From Desulfoluna limicola (GTDB lineage: Bacteria > Desulfobacterota > Desulfobacteria > Desulfobacterales > Desulfolunaceae), in NCBI RefSeq assembly GCF_021654575.1, contig NZ_AP024488.1:1736001-1800000 (forward strand): a DNA stretch of 64,000 nucleotides, written 5' to 3'. The notes under the pieces were generated by a model. That model did not search any database. It saw nothing but the letters and a program-made list of their open reading frames with translations, and was not told the DNA's origin. Below, in pieces: positions 20,038-29,775 of this stretch. The position numbers and the translations under genes were made by a program. Position 1 is the first letter of the stretch, and each line of letters starts with the position of its first letter.

Positions 20038-20520
20038 TCATGCCTCATCTGTCTCTTTAAGAAGAGCCACGCACAGGGCTGCCATGCCCTCCCCTCTCCC
20101 TACCGGTCCCAGCCCTTCCGTTGTGGTCGCCTTGATATTGACGTCACCTGAATCCAGACAAAGCACTTCGGCGATGTTCTCTCGCATGGCCGCCTTGTAG
20201 GGGGAAATCTTTGGGGCTTCCGCAAGCAAGGTGGCATCAATATTCACCACCTCATAGCCTTTTAGCCCCACCAGCACCACACAGTGGGCCAGAAGCAACA
20301 GGCTGCTGATCCCCTTGTATTGAGGATCACTGTCCGGAAAATGCTCCCCGATGTCCCCAAGGCCCGCCGCGCCCAAAAGCGCGTCACAGATCGCGTGAAG
20401 CAGGACGTCGGAATCGGAGTGCCCCAGAAGCCCCTTCTCATAAGGCACCTTCACCCCGCCGAGGATCAAATCCCGCCCCTCCACCAGCCGGTGGACATCA
20501 TACCCTTTTCCAATTCGCAT
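20038..20520 (-). CDS. ispF: 2-C-methyl-D-erythritol 2,4-cyclodiphosphate synthase
   Basis: Fifth step of the MEP isoprenoid pathway: cyclises CDP-methylerythritol 2-phosphate and releases CMP. Metal ligands D8, H10 and H42, GHSDSD at 33-38 and the KATTTEGLG loop near 132 are all present; 160 aa is the usual length. AGGA lies about 8 nt before the ATG. It is not fused or adjacent to ispD, the usual partner, in this window. Confidence 0.96.
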   Translation of the reverse strand: MRIGKGYDVHRLVEGRDLILGGVKVPYEKGLLGHSDSDVLLHAICDALLGAAGLGDIGEHFPDSDPQYKGISSLLLLAHCVVLVGLKGYEVVNIDATLLAEAPKISPYKAAMRENIAEVLCLDSGDVNIKATTTEGLGPVGRGEGMAALCVALLKETDEA

Positions 20521-20566
20521 CTTTTTTCCTAAATATGCCTTCTATGGTCAACGTTCGGAAAGACAT

Positions 20567-20831
20567 GCCTCCGGCGGCGAGGTGTGCCACCTCGAAAGCG
20601 GGTTTGCGAATGCTCCAACCCCTCGTTCCTCGGGGTGATCACATTCGCCGACGGGCTGCGCCCGTAAAACCTGGTACCAGCAAAATTTAAATGCAACATC
20701 TTGACGTTTGATAAAAATTATAAATAAGCACTTGTTGTAAACATACGCAGCTCCGCTTTGACCCGAGGAACGAGGGTTAAAGCGGAGCTGCAACCTGGGG
20801 TCCAGGGGGTCACCCCCTGGCCGTCGGAGGC
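20567..20831. repeat. Inverted-repeat-bounded element E2 (ends L1 and R3)
   Basis: Left end GCCTCCGGCGG (20567-20577), then the L1 module: an AGGTGTGCCACCT hairpin, GCGAATGC, a CCCTCGTTCCTCGGGG hairpin and CATTCGC. Right end R3: CCAGGGGGTCACCCCCTGG (20802-20820) then CCGTCGGAGGC ending at 20831, 5 bp before the glnS stop codon. The middle holds a longer CAGCTCCGCTTT/AAAGCGGAGCTG inverted pair. It fills the ispF-glnS gap. Confidence 0.85.
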
Positions 20832-20836
20832 GTCTT

Positions 20837-22513
20837 TTACTTGTTCATTTTAGCCCAGGCGTCACGCAGGGTGGCCGTGCGGTTAAAGACGATCTTCTCG
20901 GGCGTGCTGTCCACCGGATCGATGTTGAAGTAGCCGGTGCGTTCAAACTGGAAGAAGTCGCCCTTCCCGCATTTGGCAACCCCCGGTTCGATCTTGCAGT
21001 CGGCAAGGACCGTCAGGGAGTCGGGGTTGAGGTTATCCAGGAAGGAGTCTCCCTCTTTCTCCGGGTTCTCAACTTTAAAGAGGCGGTCGTACACGCGAAC
21101 TTCGGCGCTGACGGCGTGACGGGCCGAGACCCAGTGCAGGGTACCCTTGACCTTGCGCTCGTCCGGGGTGGAGCCCCCTCGTGACTCGGGGTCGTAGGTG
21201 CAGAGCAGCTCCACCACTTCCCCGGCGTCGTTTTTTACCACATCGGTGCAGGTGATGTAGTACGCGCTGCGAAGGCGGACCTCACGGCCGGGACCGAGAC
21301 GGAAAAACTTCTTGGGGGGCTCTTCCAAAAAGTCGCTTTTTTCGATGTAAAGTTCTCGGGAAAAAGGCACCTTGCGGGTTCCTGCTTCGGGCTTCTGGGG
21401 GTGATTCATCACATCCACCTCTTCCACGAGATCTTCCGGGTAGTTTGTGACGGTCACCTTGAGGGGATCCAGGACACCCATGACGCGGGGGGCCTTTTCA
21501 TTCAGGTCCTCACGCACGCAGTCTTCCAGGATGGTGTAGTCGATGCGGGTCTCTTTTTTGGAGATGCCGATACGACGACAGAAATTACGCAGGGCCTCAG
21601 GGGTGTACCCGCGCCTTCGGATGCCGCTGATGGTCGGCATTCGGGGATCATCCCATCCGCTCACATGCCCCTGATCAACCAGCTGAAGGAGCTTTCGCTT
21701 GCTCAAGACGGTGAAGCTGATATTCAGGCGGGAGAATTCGATCTGTCGTGGGTGACACGGGGTCTTCAGGGTTTCGAGAACCCAGTCATACAGCGGGCGA
21801 TGATCCGCAAATTCCAGCGTACAGAGGGAGTGGGTGATCTCCTCCATGGCGTCCGAGAGGCAGTGGGTGAAATCGTACATGGGGTAGATACACCAGGCAT
21901 CTCCGGTTCGGTGATGGACGGCCTTGCGAATACGATAAATGGCCGGGTCCCGCATGTTCATGTTGGGAGAGGCCATGTCGATTTTGGCGCGCAGGATATG
22001 GGAGCCCTCGTCAAACTCGCCGTTCTTCATCCCCTCAAGAAGCGCCAGGTTCTCTTCGACACTGCGATCACGGTATGGGCTCTCCTTCCCCGGTTCGGTC
22101 AGCGTACCACGGTACTCGCGAATTTCCTGGGCGGAGAGACTGTCCACATACGCCTTGCCCATCTTCACGAGCTCCACGGCATAGGCGTAGAGGGCATCAA
22201 AATAATCAGAGGCATAGCGGGGCTCACCATTCCAGGTAAAACCCAGCCAGGAGACATCCTCTTTGATGGAGTCGATGTACTCCACGTCCTCTTTTTCGGG
22301 GTTGGTGTCGTCAAAGCGCAGGTTGCAGACGGCCCCTTCCGACTCTTCCGAGATGCCGAAGTTAAGGCAGATGGACTTGGCGTGACCGATATGAAGATAG
22401 CCATTGGGCTCCGGGGGAAAACGAGTAACCACGCGTTTGTGTTTACCGGACGCAAGATCGTCCTTGATAATGTTTCGAATAAAATCAACCGGTTTGTTTT
22501 CGGTCTCGCTCAT
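20837..22513 (-). CDS. glnS: Glutaminyl-tRNA synthetase
   Basis: Class I synthetase charging tRNA-Gln directly. Motifs: [15 protein letters not shown] (HIGH near residue 42), the KMSKS equivalent VLSKRKL near 265 and a two-part C-terminal beta-barrel anticodon domain ending near TLRDAW. 558 aa, typical. ATG 22513 with GGGAG 9 nt upstream. Many deltaproteobacteria instead amidate Glu-tRNA-Gln with GatCAB; whether both exist here cannot be seen. The 275 bp upstream show nothing recognisable. Confidence 0.97.
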   Translation of the reverse strand: MSETENKPVDFIRNIIKDDLASGKHKRVVTRFPPEPNGYLHIGHAKSICLNFGISEESEGAVCNLRFDDTNPEKEDVEYIDSIKEDVSWLGFTWNGEPRYASDYFDALYAYAVELVKMGKAYVDSLSAQEIREYRGTLTEPGKESPYRDRSVEENLALLEGMKNGEFDEGSHILRAKIDMASPNMNMRDPAIYRIRKAVHHRTGDAWCIYPMYDFTHCLSDAMEEITHSLCTLEFADHRPLYDWVLETLKTPCHPRQIEFSRLNISFTVLSKRKLLQLVDQGHVSGWDDPRMPTISGIRRRGYTPEALRNFCRRIGISKKETRIDYTILEDCVREDLNEKAPRVMGVLDPLKVTVTNYPEDLVEEVDVMNHPQKPEAGTRKVPFSRELYIEKSDFLEEPPKKFFRLGPGREVRLRSAYYITCTDVVKNDAGEVVELLCTYDPESRGGSTPDERKVKGTLHWVSARHAVSAEVRVYDRLFKVENPEKEGDSFLDNLNPDSLTVLADCKIEPGVAKCGKGDFFQFERTGYFNIDPVDSTPEKIVFNRTATLRDAWAKMNK

Positions 22514-22788
22514 ATGTGGCAGCTCCCTGTTGGTTTACACAAGTGCATGTGTGGTGAAGTCGTTATACCTATGAAAACTTCAGCAGCTGTCGTCTTTACC
22601 TTTATTTATTAAGGCTCAACCTGCTGCAGAGTATGTGTTCAAAGTCGGTATTTTTATCACAACGGCAGCCCCAATACAAAAGGATTCAATGATAATCCGC
22701 GTGTAAAAAACAACGCAAAGCGTCTCCCAGGGCGCCGTCGCTTTCCATCCGCAGCTTCAGTACAGTCGGTGAAAGGCTGCGCAAGTCA

Positions 22789-24954
22789 TCACAGATGATC
22801 CTCCAGAAACTCAGAAACAGCGCGATAGACCTTTTCACTGCCTTCGTGAAGAAGGATGCCGTGCCGTGAAAAATTGAAAAGCCGGTACTCTTTGTCCTCT
22901 GATGCGATGCTTTCAAAAACTTTCCTGCTTCCCTTGGGGCTCACAACCGGATCGCGGGCCGACTGGACAATCAGGGCCGGTATCTCGATCTTCTCCAGTT
23001 TTGGAGCCAGCTGGTCCATAAGTCGGTCGATCTCGCGAATTCCGGCTACGGAATTTCGGGTGTAGTTGATATGGGGGTTCTCCGGCTTGTTTTCGATAAA
23101 TTCTTTGCGTGCTCGGTCAATGCGAAGGCGTTTCATGACGGTGTTCCAGGTGTCCACCGCCGGAACAAACCGACTGGAGTAATCCTGGAGTTTCATGGGA
23201 GGCGCCACGGCAAAAACGCCCTTCACCGTTCGGGCTCTGTCGATTCGGGTCACCAGATCCAAGGCCAACCCCGCACCCGTAGAAAAGCCTCCGATAAAAA
23301 GACTGTCGCACATATTCCTCAACAGCGCATACCCCTCCTCCACGGAGACCACCCAGTCGAGATATCCTCTTCCAGCCAGATCCTCGGGTGCGGTTCCATG
23401 ACCGCGAAGGCGAGGTGTGTAGACCCAGTAGCCCTGGCTTTGAAGATGGTCGGCAAGCCCTCTCACCTCTGCGGGTGCGGCCATGTACCCGTGAATGAGA
23501 AGCACGCCGATCCGCCGTTCATCCCCGTTTAGAAGACAGGGGGCCCCTATCTCCGGAGGCTTGCTCTCTCCTTCAATAGAATAAACCTCATAGTCTTTCT
23601 TAAAATCATTGATGCCCTTTTCAAGGAGCAGCCCGAAGATCCGCCTGCGGATATGAGCGGCCGGCTCCCGGGCCACCTGATCCAGGAAAGCCGTGAGGCC
23701 GGTCAGGGGCTCCACCTCGTTGGACATCACCATGAGGGGATTTTGAATACGCAGGGTATGAAACTCACCACCGTTGCAGAGAAGATCGGGGTTTCGAACA
23801 ATCCACCCCTCTTCATCCCTCCGGATCACGCCTTTCTGCTCCGCCACCTCCATGATGTTTGAAAACTTCTCATACCGGTCGTCGGTGAGAAGATGGCTCT
23901 GGGAATCCTCGAGGCTGGTGTGAATATGGATGCCGATTTGCCTTCGAAGCCAGTCGCTGACCACAAACGCCCTGGTTTTCAAATCCATGGGGTCGATGTA
24001 ATCGCTTTCATGACGCATGATCAACCGGGAAAAGATGTGATCGTGATTGACCATGGTCATGCTGTAGATGGCCGTCATGTACTCCTGCATCAGGGTACGA
24101 GACGCCTCCCGAAGTACAGCCCGGGAGTTGATGGGGTCATCAAAGTCAATGGGTTCAGGGTTGGCGATATCCCATGCCACAACCGGGTTCTTCAGGTAGG
24201 GCCGCACCTTGATGGGCTTTCCGAAACGCACATCCACATCCACCCCGTCCAGAAGCATGCTCCCCTCGGTCATTACCTCTTCAAGGGTTCGCGAGGAGGG
24301 GTTGTCGATGAGAGAGCCCGTAATGCGGCTGATAATGGACTCCCGGGCCCTTAAGGGGTAGTAGGTGATGTTCACCGGGACGATGGAGGTGGCCCGGTCC
24401 AGGCGAGGTTTGGTTTCATCGACACCAAAAAGATCCAGAAGGCGCCGATACTCCTCCGGCTGTTTCTCCCGCATCATGCGAAGGCGCTCCCGGTAAAACT
24501 CAGTGCGCAGAGCCAGGGTAGCGGCCCCGGTGTGGGGGCGGTGCTTTCCCTCCTCGGCATCAATCACAAATTCACCATCTTCAAAAATTTTCTTGGTCTT
24601 GACCATCCGGCCTTCCGGAAAGATAACCCAGTTGGCCTCTCCGGTAAGCAGTGACTTGACCATAAGCTTGTCACGATCAGGGTCCCGGGTGGAGACCGCA
24701 CCAGCTTCGCTGATAAAATCCCCCACGAAGCCTTTAAACAGTGACGCATCCGCCAGGGACCACACCGGCACCCCCGTCAGTTTTTGAAGGTGAAGAGGCA
24801 GAAAAATGGTTTCAATGCGTGTAAAGTGATTGACGGCGAAGATGACGGACCCTTCGGGGATGTTCTCTTCGTCATGAAGGTTCACCCGGGTGCGTGTCAT
24901 GTCATAAATGGCCTTGATGGCCAGGCCGGTGGAAAGAAAGGCAAATCGATTCAT
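22789..24954 (-). CDS. Fused glycerolipid acyltransferase (PlsC-like) and alpha/beta hydrolase
   Basis: 721-aa two-enzyme protein. The N-terminal part resembles PlsC acyltransferases: NHFTRIE at 42-48 corresponds to the catalytic HX4D block but reads HX4E, and FPEGR lies at 112-116. A middle region (about 260-470) of unknown role follows. The C-terminal part (about 475-721) is a lipase-like alpha/beta hydrolase with LLIHGYMAAP (oxyanion), the nucleophile in GFSTGAG near 551, a late aspartate in SARDPVVSP and histidine in SRHG. A role in lipid acyl exchange or remodelling is an inference. ATG 24954 is chosen because the acyltransferase similarity begins there; the ribosome site is weak. Confidence 0.8.
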   Translation of the reverse strand: MNRFAFLSTGLAIKAIYDMTRTRVNLHDEENIPEGSVIFAVNHFTRIETIFLPLHLQKLTGVPVWSLADASLFKGFVGDFISEAGAVSTRDPDRDKLMVKSLLTGEANWVIFPEGRMVKTKKIFEDGEFVIDAEEGKHRPHTGAATLALRTEFYRERLRMMREKQPEEYRRLLDLFGVDETKPRLDRATSIVPVNITYYPLRARESIISRITGSLIDNPSSRTLEEVMTEGSMLLDGVDVDVRFGKPIKVRPYLKNPVVAWDIANPEPIDFDDPINSRAVLREASRTLMQEYMTAIYSMTMVNHDHIFSRLIMRHESDYIDPMDLKTRAFVVSDWLRRQIGIHIHTSLEDSQSHLLTDDRYEKFSNIMEVAEQKGVIRRDEEGWIVRNPDLLCNGGEFHTLRIQNPLMVMSNEVEPLTGLTAFLDQVAREPAAHIRRRIFGLLLEKGINDFKKDYEVYSIEGESKPPEIGAPCLLNGDERRIGVLLIHGYMAAPAEVRGLADHLQSQGYWVYTPRLRGHGTAPEDLAGRGYLDWVVSVEEGYALLRNMCDSLFIGGFSTGAGLALDLVTRIDRARTVKGVFAVAPPMKLQDYSSRFVPAVDTWNTVMKRLRIDRARKEFIENKPENPHINYTRNSVAGIREIDRLMDQLAPKLEKIEIPALIVQSARDPVVSPKGSRKVFESIASEDKEYRLFNFSRHGILLHEGSEKVYRAVSEFLEDHL

Positions 24955-25735
24955 GCACTCATGCGCTCGTAGAAGGTCATCGGCAAAGGCGCCCCGCAGC
25001 AAACGCCCCCCCTGCAGCCATACCATGTTTCCATAGTCTGCGTGTCGAAATGGGTATTCACGTTGTGCGAGGCCAGAATGATAGTTTCTCCGGAAAAGGG
25101 AGGGTCCAGCCGCTCAAAGCCGTAATTGTTCAGCTGCCAAAATGCTGCCTCCGCGGCAAGGTGTGCCGCCTTGAACGCAGGTTGCGGGTGTGGTTCGGGT
25201 AGAGCCCTGCTCAAGTTGAGCAAACATCTTGCAATCATGGATTCCTGGTCACTCGATCCGCTAGCACGACCATGAAACTCACCATAAAGGCTCACCCACA
25301 CTTCAGGCCAACCGGACAGCCGGGGAAGACGAAATTGAGGAGCCGGCGTCACGCAAAAAGGAAACAGATCTCTTGTCGAGAACGATCGCAATGCCCCCCC
25401 CTCAAAAGCATTTGAATCACGCCAACCTGCACGCATTCGCCATAGGGTTTCAAGGTCCCCCCACCTTGCCGCCGAAGGCCCAAGCTGAGTCGTCACTCAA
25501 AATCAAAGAAAGAAACGCCCCGTTGAAGGGGACCCGCACATTAAACAAGGTTTATGGCCAAAAGTCCATACCCATTGACAATACGGGCAATAAGGCATAT
25601 TTAAGATCCTCAATCGGCAACCTGCCGCCTTGCCCTCTTTGCCCTTCGGATTACCCCAAAGTTCCCGTTGGTCCTGACGACATCCCGGCATGAACTCAAC
25701 ACCAAATACCGGGACTTGAGCCCGGCCACAGTCTT
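24955..25735. other. Long intergenic stretch, mainly repeat element E3
   Basis: 780 bp without a convincing gene. An open frame runs through it on the minus strand but is built partly of repeat E3 and has no recognisable protein. The parts outside E3 (24955-25146, 25480-25735) show no clear promoter or structure. Confidence 0.5.
25147..25479. repeat. Inverted-repeat-bounded element E3 (L1-like to R2)
   Basis: Left end GCCTCCGCGG (one base short of the consensus) followed by AAGGTGTGCCGCCTT. Right end carries the R2 module (CGCATTCGCCATAGGGTTT, CAAGGT and ACCTTG stems) and CCGCCGAAGGC ending at 25479. About 120 bp before the right end match the same part of E4 at 26815-26942. Confidence 0.75.
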
Positions 25736-26626
25736 ATGAGCCAACCATCCAACAAATTACTCGGTTTTTCATCGGTCTTTGCCTCCGCCGTCTGCTTTTA
25801 TCTTGCCACCGCCACCCTCAGATGGGCCAGACTTAGTGGCGTCGACGTGGATTCGGCAAACTTCGTGTTCGGTCGCTTTCTCCTGGGATTCCTTATGGTC
25901 TCCTGCCTTCTGCTTGTCAAGAAGAGCGTTCCAAAGCCGGTCAGCTGGCACTATCTCATTGGCCGGACCCTGGCCAACACCATGGCAGTGTACTGTTTCT
26001 TCAAGGCCGTTGATCTCACGAGCGTGGCCGAAGGCAACATCCTCAATATGACCTACCCGTTGTTTGTTGCCCTCTTCAGCTGGTTCACCCTGAAGGACGA
26101 ACGAAACCCGGCTGCCATCATGGTGGTTCTTATCGCCTTTGCCGGCGTGATCATGATCCTTGCGCCGGATCTCTTTCACTCCGGGCTGCTCACGCGCTTT
26201 AACCTGAACTCATTGTGGGGGCTGGCGTCCGGCATCAGTGCCTCGGTGGCCATTATTTATTTGAACCTCTCAAGGCGGGTACACTCCACCGAAACCACAC
26301 TCTTTTTTATGTTTGGTATGGGCTGTGTGATTATCTTCCTCCTGTTCAGAGATCGCATTGTCTGGCCAGATGGACTTGCGTTCCAGTTTATCGCGCTCTG
26401 CTCCATACTGAGCGTTATGGGCCAAGTCTTTATCACCTTCGGGTTCCGATTTGTCACGGCTGTGGAGGGCAGCATCGTCTCATCCTCGAGAATTCTCCTG
26501 GCGGCCCTGTTAGGTCCCGTTATTGCGGCGGAGCCTGCTCTCAACCTTACCGGATGGATCGGCGCGTTCCTGATTTTTGCCGGCAATGTCTACCTGGCCC
26601 TGCCCAAGAAGGCAAAAGCGACCTGA
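25736..26626 (+). CDS. EamA/DMT-family transporter
   Basis: Inner-membrane protein of the drug/metabolite transporter superfamily, 296 aa with about ten hydrophobic segments in two repeated halves (about 5-140 and 150-290), the usual EamA plan. Substrate not predictable; relatives export amino acids or other metabolites. No strong ribosome site precedes ATG 25736. E4 begins 34 bp after the stop. Confidence 0.85.
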   Translation: MSQPSNKLLGFSSVFASAVCFYLATATLRWARLSGVDVDSANFVFGRFLLGFLMVSCLLLVKKSVPKPVSWHYLIGRTLANTMAVYCFFKAVDLTSVAEGNILNMTYPLFVALFSWFTLKDERNPAAIMVVLIAFAGVIMILAPDLFHSGLLTRFNLNSLWGLASGISASVAIIYLNLSRRVHSTETTLFFMFGMGCVIIFLLFRDRIVWPDGLAFQFIALCSILSVMGQVFITFGFRFVTAVEGSIVSSSRILLAALLGPVIAAEPALNLTGWIGAFLIFAGNVYLALPKKAKAT

Positions 26627-26660
26627 GACAGGTAAGTGGCCAAAGCCAGGGTAAAAGCAC

Positions 26661-26942
26661 GCCTCCGGCGGCCCTGCCGGGGGCCAAACTTTTGAAAAGT
26701 TTGATAAACTGGCATTAAGGGCTTTTAATAATTCAACCGATATTGGCACGATTGATGCCTCGGGTTTCATAAGTATGCCGTCTCCTTTTCTCTCAGCCCA
26801 CCCGGGCGCCGGGGAAGACGAAAACAGAGGGCTGTCGTTACGTAAAAAATGAAACAGTCCTCTTCTCAAGAACGGTCGCAATTCCTTACCCTCCACGCAT
26901 TCGCCATAGGGTTTCCAGGTGCCCCACCTGGCCGTCAGAGGC
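26661..26942. repeat. Inverted-repeat-bounded element E4 (ends L2 and R2)
   Basis: Left end GCCTCCGGCGG (26661-26671), then the L2 module with CAAACTTTTGAAAAGTTTG. Right end R2: CATTCGCCATAGGGTTTCC, hairpin CCAGGTGCCCCACCTGG and CCGTCAGAGGC ending at 26942, 42 bp before the methyltransferase start. It fills the gap 26627-26984. Confidence 0.85.
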
Positions 26943-26984
26943 AACGATGAGCTGAACCGTTTCAAACCAGCAAAGTGAGGCACG

Positions 26985-27590
26985 ATGACACGAGATCCCG
27001 CATCCCCCGAATTCTGGGACCGTCTATTCAACAAAGACATCACCCCCTGGGACGCCGAAGCATCCCCCCCAGAGCTTGAAGCCTGGTTGGATACCCACCC
27101 GGAGCCGGGCAGAGTCCTCATTCCCGGATGCGGTTCGGCCTGGGAAGCCCTCTCGTTCGATCGCAGAGGGTGGGATGTCACCGCCCTGGACTTCAGCCCC
27201 CTGGCCATCGACAAGGCCAAAGACTTTCTCGCCGACAACGGATTCCGCGGCAGGCTGATCTGCGACGATTTCTTTGCCCATACCTCAGAGCCCTACACCC
27301 TTATATATGAACGAGCCTTCCTCGCTTCGTTTCCACGACACCTCAGGACTCCCTGGGGAACCCGAATCCCCAAACTGCTTCAAGATGGCGGCCTTCTCAT
27401 GGGCTGTTTTCTTATAAATGATGCCGATGATCCGGAAAAAACCCTTCCACCCTTTGCGCTGAAAACCGATGAGCTGACGCGCCTGCTGGGATCCGACTTC
27501 ATCCAGACCTGCACCAAAGCGACCACCACCTCTGTTAAGGTGTTCAAAGGTCGAGAATGGTGGCAGGAATGGGCGTACCTTCTAAAATAA
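26985..27590 (+). CDS. SAM-dependent methyltransferase, thiopurine methyltransferase family
   Basis: 201-aa class I methyltransferase. It has the TPMT-family N-terminus with FWDRLFNKDITPWD, the SAM-binding loop LIPGCGSAWEAL near residue 44, and the acidic end of strand 2 (ALDFSPLAI). Bacterial members methylate thiols, selenium or tellurium compounds, or unknown small molecules; the substrate here is not evident. GAGG lies 5 nt before the ATG. The next gene (ABC binding protein) is on the same strand but 136 bp away. Confidence 0.85.
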   Translation: MTRDPASPEFWDRLFNKDITPWDAEASPPELEAWLDTHPEPGRVLIPGCGSAWEALSFDRRGWDVTALDFSPLAIDKAKDFLADNGFRGRLICDDFFAHTSEPYTLIYERAFLASFPRHLRTPWGTRIPKLLQDGGLLMGCFLINDADDPEKTLPPFALKTDELTRLLGSDFIQTCTKATTTSVKVFKGREWWQEWAYLLK

Positions 27591-27726
27591 TCGCCAGCTG
27601 TTGACTTGCCCGCAACGCCTGAACTATATGAATCTATCCTGTGTCCTTCCCGTTGTCGGGAAGAATGCGTCAAAGAGAGAGTGAGGGGGCACCCTCGCCA
27701 TGCATAGAATTGAAGGAGAGTTGAAG

Positions 27727-28524
27727 ATGAAGTGGACTGGAAAAGCATGCCTCGCCATTCTGGCAACCCTGTTGACTGTCTCTGCGGCCACCGCCAGCAG
27801 CGGATCCCTGCCCGATCTCAAAGGAAAAACTGTGGTTGCCGTCACCGGAAACGACTACACCCCCTTGAACTTTGTTGACCCCAAGACCGGCAAAGCCGTG
27901 GGCTGGGAGTACGATGCTGTCAATGAGATCGGTCGCCGCCTCAACTGCACCATCGACTGGAAAGTCTGCACCTGGGACACCATGATCTCGGCCATCCGAG
28001 AAGGCCAGTTCGACGTGGGCATGGACGGCATCACCATCAATGAGAAACGCAAAAAACAGGTGGACTTTTCCGCCCCCTACATGGTCTCACAACAGTACAT
28101 GCTGGTCCGTGCCGACGAAGATCGCTTCACCAACGAGAAGGAGTTCAGCGCCAACAAAAAGCTTCTCATCGGCTCCCAGCCCGGCACCACCAACTTCTAC
28201 GTCGGCGTCTACAACGTACTGGACGGTGATGAGTCCAACCCCCGCATCAAACTCTTCGAAAACTTCGGCGCTGCCGTTCAGGCAATGGTTGCCGGAGACC
28301 TTGACATGGTCCTCATGGACGCCGCCTCCAGCCGAGGCTACATCGGGGCCATGCCCGGAAAGCTGAAAACCGTCGGCGGCCCCCTGGGCACCGAAGAGTT
28401 CGGTTTCATCTTCACCCCCGGCTCCGACCTGGTGGCCCCCTTCAACCAGGCCATCGAGTCCATGAAAAAAGATGGCTTCCTGGATAGCCTCAACACCAAG
28501 TGGTTTTACGAATACAACAAATAA
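27727..28524 (+). CDS. Polar amino-acid ABC transporter, periplasmic binding protein
   Basis: 265-aa family 3 solute-binding protein: cleavable signal peptide (MKWTGK, then a hydrophobic core ending near ATASS), then VVAVTGNDYTPLNF, the GWEYD segment, GQFDVGMDGITIN and a C-terminal lobe with GSQPGTTNF. ATG 27727 is set by GGAGAG 6 nt upstream; an earlier ATG at 27700 lacks one. It should deliver an amino acid to the permease at 28853, but 328 bp of repeat DNA separate them and no ATPase gene is nearby. Confidence 0.9.
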   Translation: MKWTGKACLAILATLLTVSAATASSGSLPDLKGKTVVAVTGNDYTPLNFVDPKTGKAVGWEYDAVNEIGRRLNCTIDWKVCTWDTMISAIREGQFDVGMDGITINEKRKKQVDFSAPYMVSQQYMLVRADEDRFTNEKEFSANKKLLIGSQPGTTNFYVGVYNVLDGDESNPRIKLFENFGAAVQAMVAGDLDMVLMDAASSRGYIGAMPGKLKTVGGPLGTEEFGFIFTPGSDLVAPFNQAIESMKKDGFLDSLNTKWFYEYNK

Positions 28525-28529
28525 AACCT

Positions 28530-28822
28530 GCCTCCGGCGGCAAGGTGAGCCACCTTGAAAGCGGATTGCGAATGCTCCCGGACTTCGTTCCCCAGGCCGA
28601 TCATATTCGCTGACGGGCGTAGCCCTAACATAACAAGGTGGCTTTCAACCGCCATGGAGGCACCCGAAGTACGCATTGCGTCTCCTCTTACCTCGCGTGC
28701 GGTGGCTTGGCATGTGTCTGACAAGCACATGCGTCTTTGGACTCCCGGTTCCGCCTCAACCAAACATGGATCTATTTATCAAACTTTTTAAAAGTTTGGC
28801 CTTCGGCAGGGCCGCCGGAGGC
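28530..28822. repeat. Inverted-repeat-bounded element E5 (ends L1 and inverted L2)
   Basis: Left end GCCTCCGGCGG (28530-28540) with the L1 module begins 5 bp after the binding-protein stop. Right end is the inverse of L2 (ATTTATCAAAC, AAAGTTTGGCC) ending CCGCCGGAGGC at 28822, 30 bp before the permease start. The perfect 11-bp terminal inverted repeats make it the clearest complete copy. It splits an ABC operon. Confidence 0.88.
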
Positions 28823-28852
28823 CTCTCTTTATCTGTACATATCGGAGTTTTC

Positions 28853-29665
28853 ATGAGAGCTGCAGCGCGACGTTTCCCCCTCTTTTCATCCATTCCATCC
28901 TGGCTTCTGGCCGCTCTTCTCATCGGCAGCATGGCCACCTGGCACATGGTTCGGGATGAATCGTACAGCGTCATCCTCTCAGCGCTCACGAAAGGGATCT
29001 TCACAACCCTTTATGTATCCCTCATCGCCTATGCGGCGGCCATCACCCTGGGGCTTTTCTTCGGACTCATGCGCATCTCGTCCAATCGGGTGATCCGCGA
29101 GTCGGCCACCTTCTACATAGAGATCATCCGCGGCATCCCCATGCTGGTGCTTCTTTATTACATAGCCTTTGTGGGGGCCCCCTCGCTCGTCAAGGGTCTC
29201 AACTGGATGCTCACCCCCATGATCGATATGGGGCTCCTGGACAAACTAAGCGTCCGGGACATCAGCTTTGTCTTCAGGGCCATCCTGGCCCTCACCATCG
29301 GGTACAGCGCATTTATTGCCGAGATTTTTCGAGCGGGCATCGAATCCATCCCCTCGGGCCAGATGGAGGCGGCCATTGCCTCGGGCATGAGCCGCAGACA
29401 GGCCATGCAGTATGTTATTCTCCCCCAAGCCGTGCGCACGGTTCTTCCCCCCCTTGCCAACGATTTTGTCGCCATGATCAAAGACTCCGCCCTCGTTTCG
29501 GCCCTGGGGGTGCAGGACATCACCCAACTTGGAAAAGTCTATTCGGCTTCCACCTTTCAATTCTTTGAAACCTACAACGTGGTGGCCCTCCTCTACCTCG
29601 CCATGACCCTCTCCCTGACCCTTGGCGTCCGCGTCCTCGAAAAAAAGTTGTCTGCATCAACATAG
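28853..29665 (+). CDS. Polar amino-acid ABC transporter permease
   Basis: 270-aa inner-membrane subunit of the HisM/GlnP family, with a first hydrophobic segment at about 15-35 and the characteristic loop EIFRAGIESIPSGQMEAAIASG (split here as EIFRAGIESI and PSGQMEAAIA) that docks the ATPase. ATG 28853 follows GGAG at 6 nt; the frame is open further upstream only through repeat E5. It pairs with the binding protein at 27727. The ATPase subunit it needs is not in the window. Confidence 0.9.
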   Translation: MRAAARRFPLFSSIPSWLLAALLIGSMATWHMVRDESYSVILSALTKGIFTTLYVSLIAYAAAITLGLFFGLMRISSNRVIRESATFYIEIIRGIPMLVLLYYIAFVGAPSLVKGLNWMLTPMIDMGLLDKLSVRDISFVFRAILALTIGYSAFIAEIFRAGIESIPSGQMEAAIASGMSRRQAMQYVILPQAVRTVLPPLANDFVAMIKDSALVSALGVQDITQLGKVYSASTFQFFETYNVVALLYLAMTLSLTLGVRVLEKKLSAST

Positions 29666-29680
29666 CGGGTGCTCAAAAAT

Positions 29681-29775
29681 GCCTCCGGCGGCAAGGTGAG
29701 ACACCTTGAAAACAGGTTTCGAATGCACCCACCCTTCGTTTCTCAGGGTGATCGCATTCGCTGGCAAGCCGGACA
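29681..29775 (+). repeat. Half-element E6 (type L1 end)
   Basis: GCCTCCGGCGG (29681-29691), AGGTGAGACACCT hairpin, CGAATGCACC and CGCATTCGC. It begins 15 bp after the permease stop. No matching right end is seen downstream. Confidence 0.75.

Noticed and set aside
21401..22612. 403-codon plus-strand open frame opposite glnS
   Set aside because: Shadow of glnS.
24951..25496. 181-codon minus-strand open frame overlapping the acyltransferase start by 4 bp
   Set aside because: It runs through repeat E3, so much of it is translated repeat, with no recognisable domain or ribosome site.
26510..27238. 242-codon minus-strand open frame
   Set aside because: It is antisense to the DMT transporter and methyltransferase genes and crosses repeat E4.
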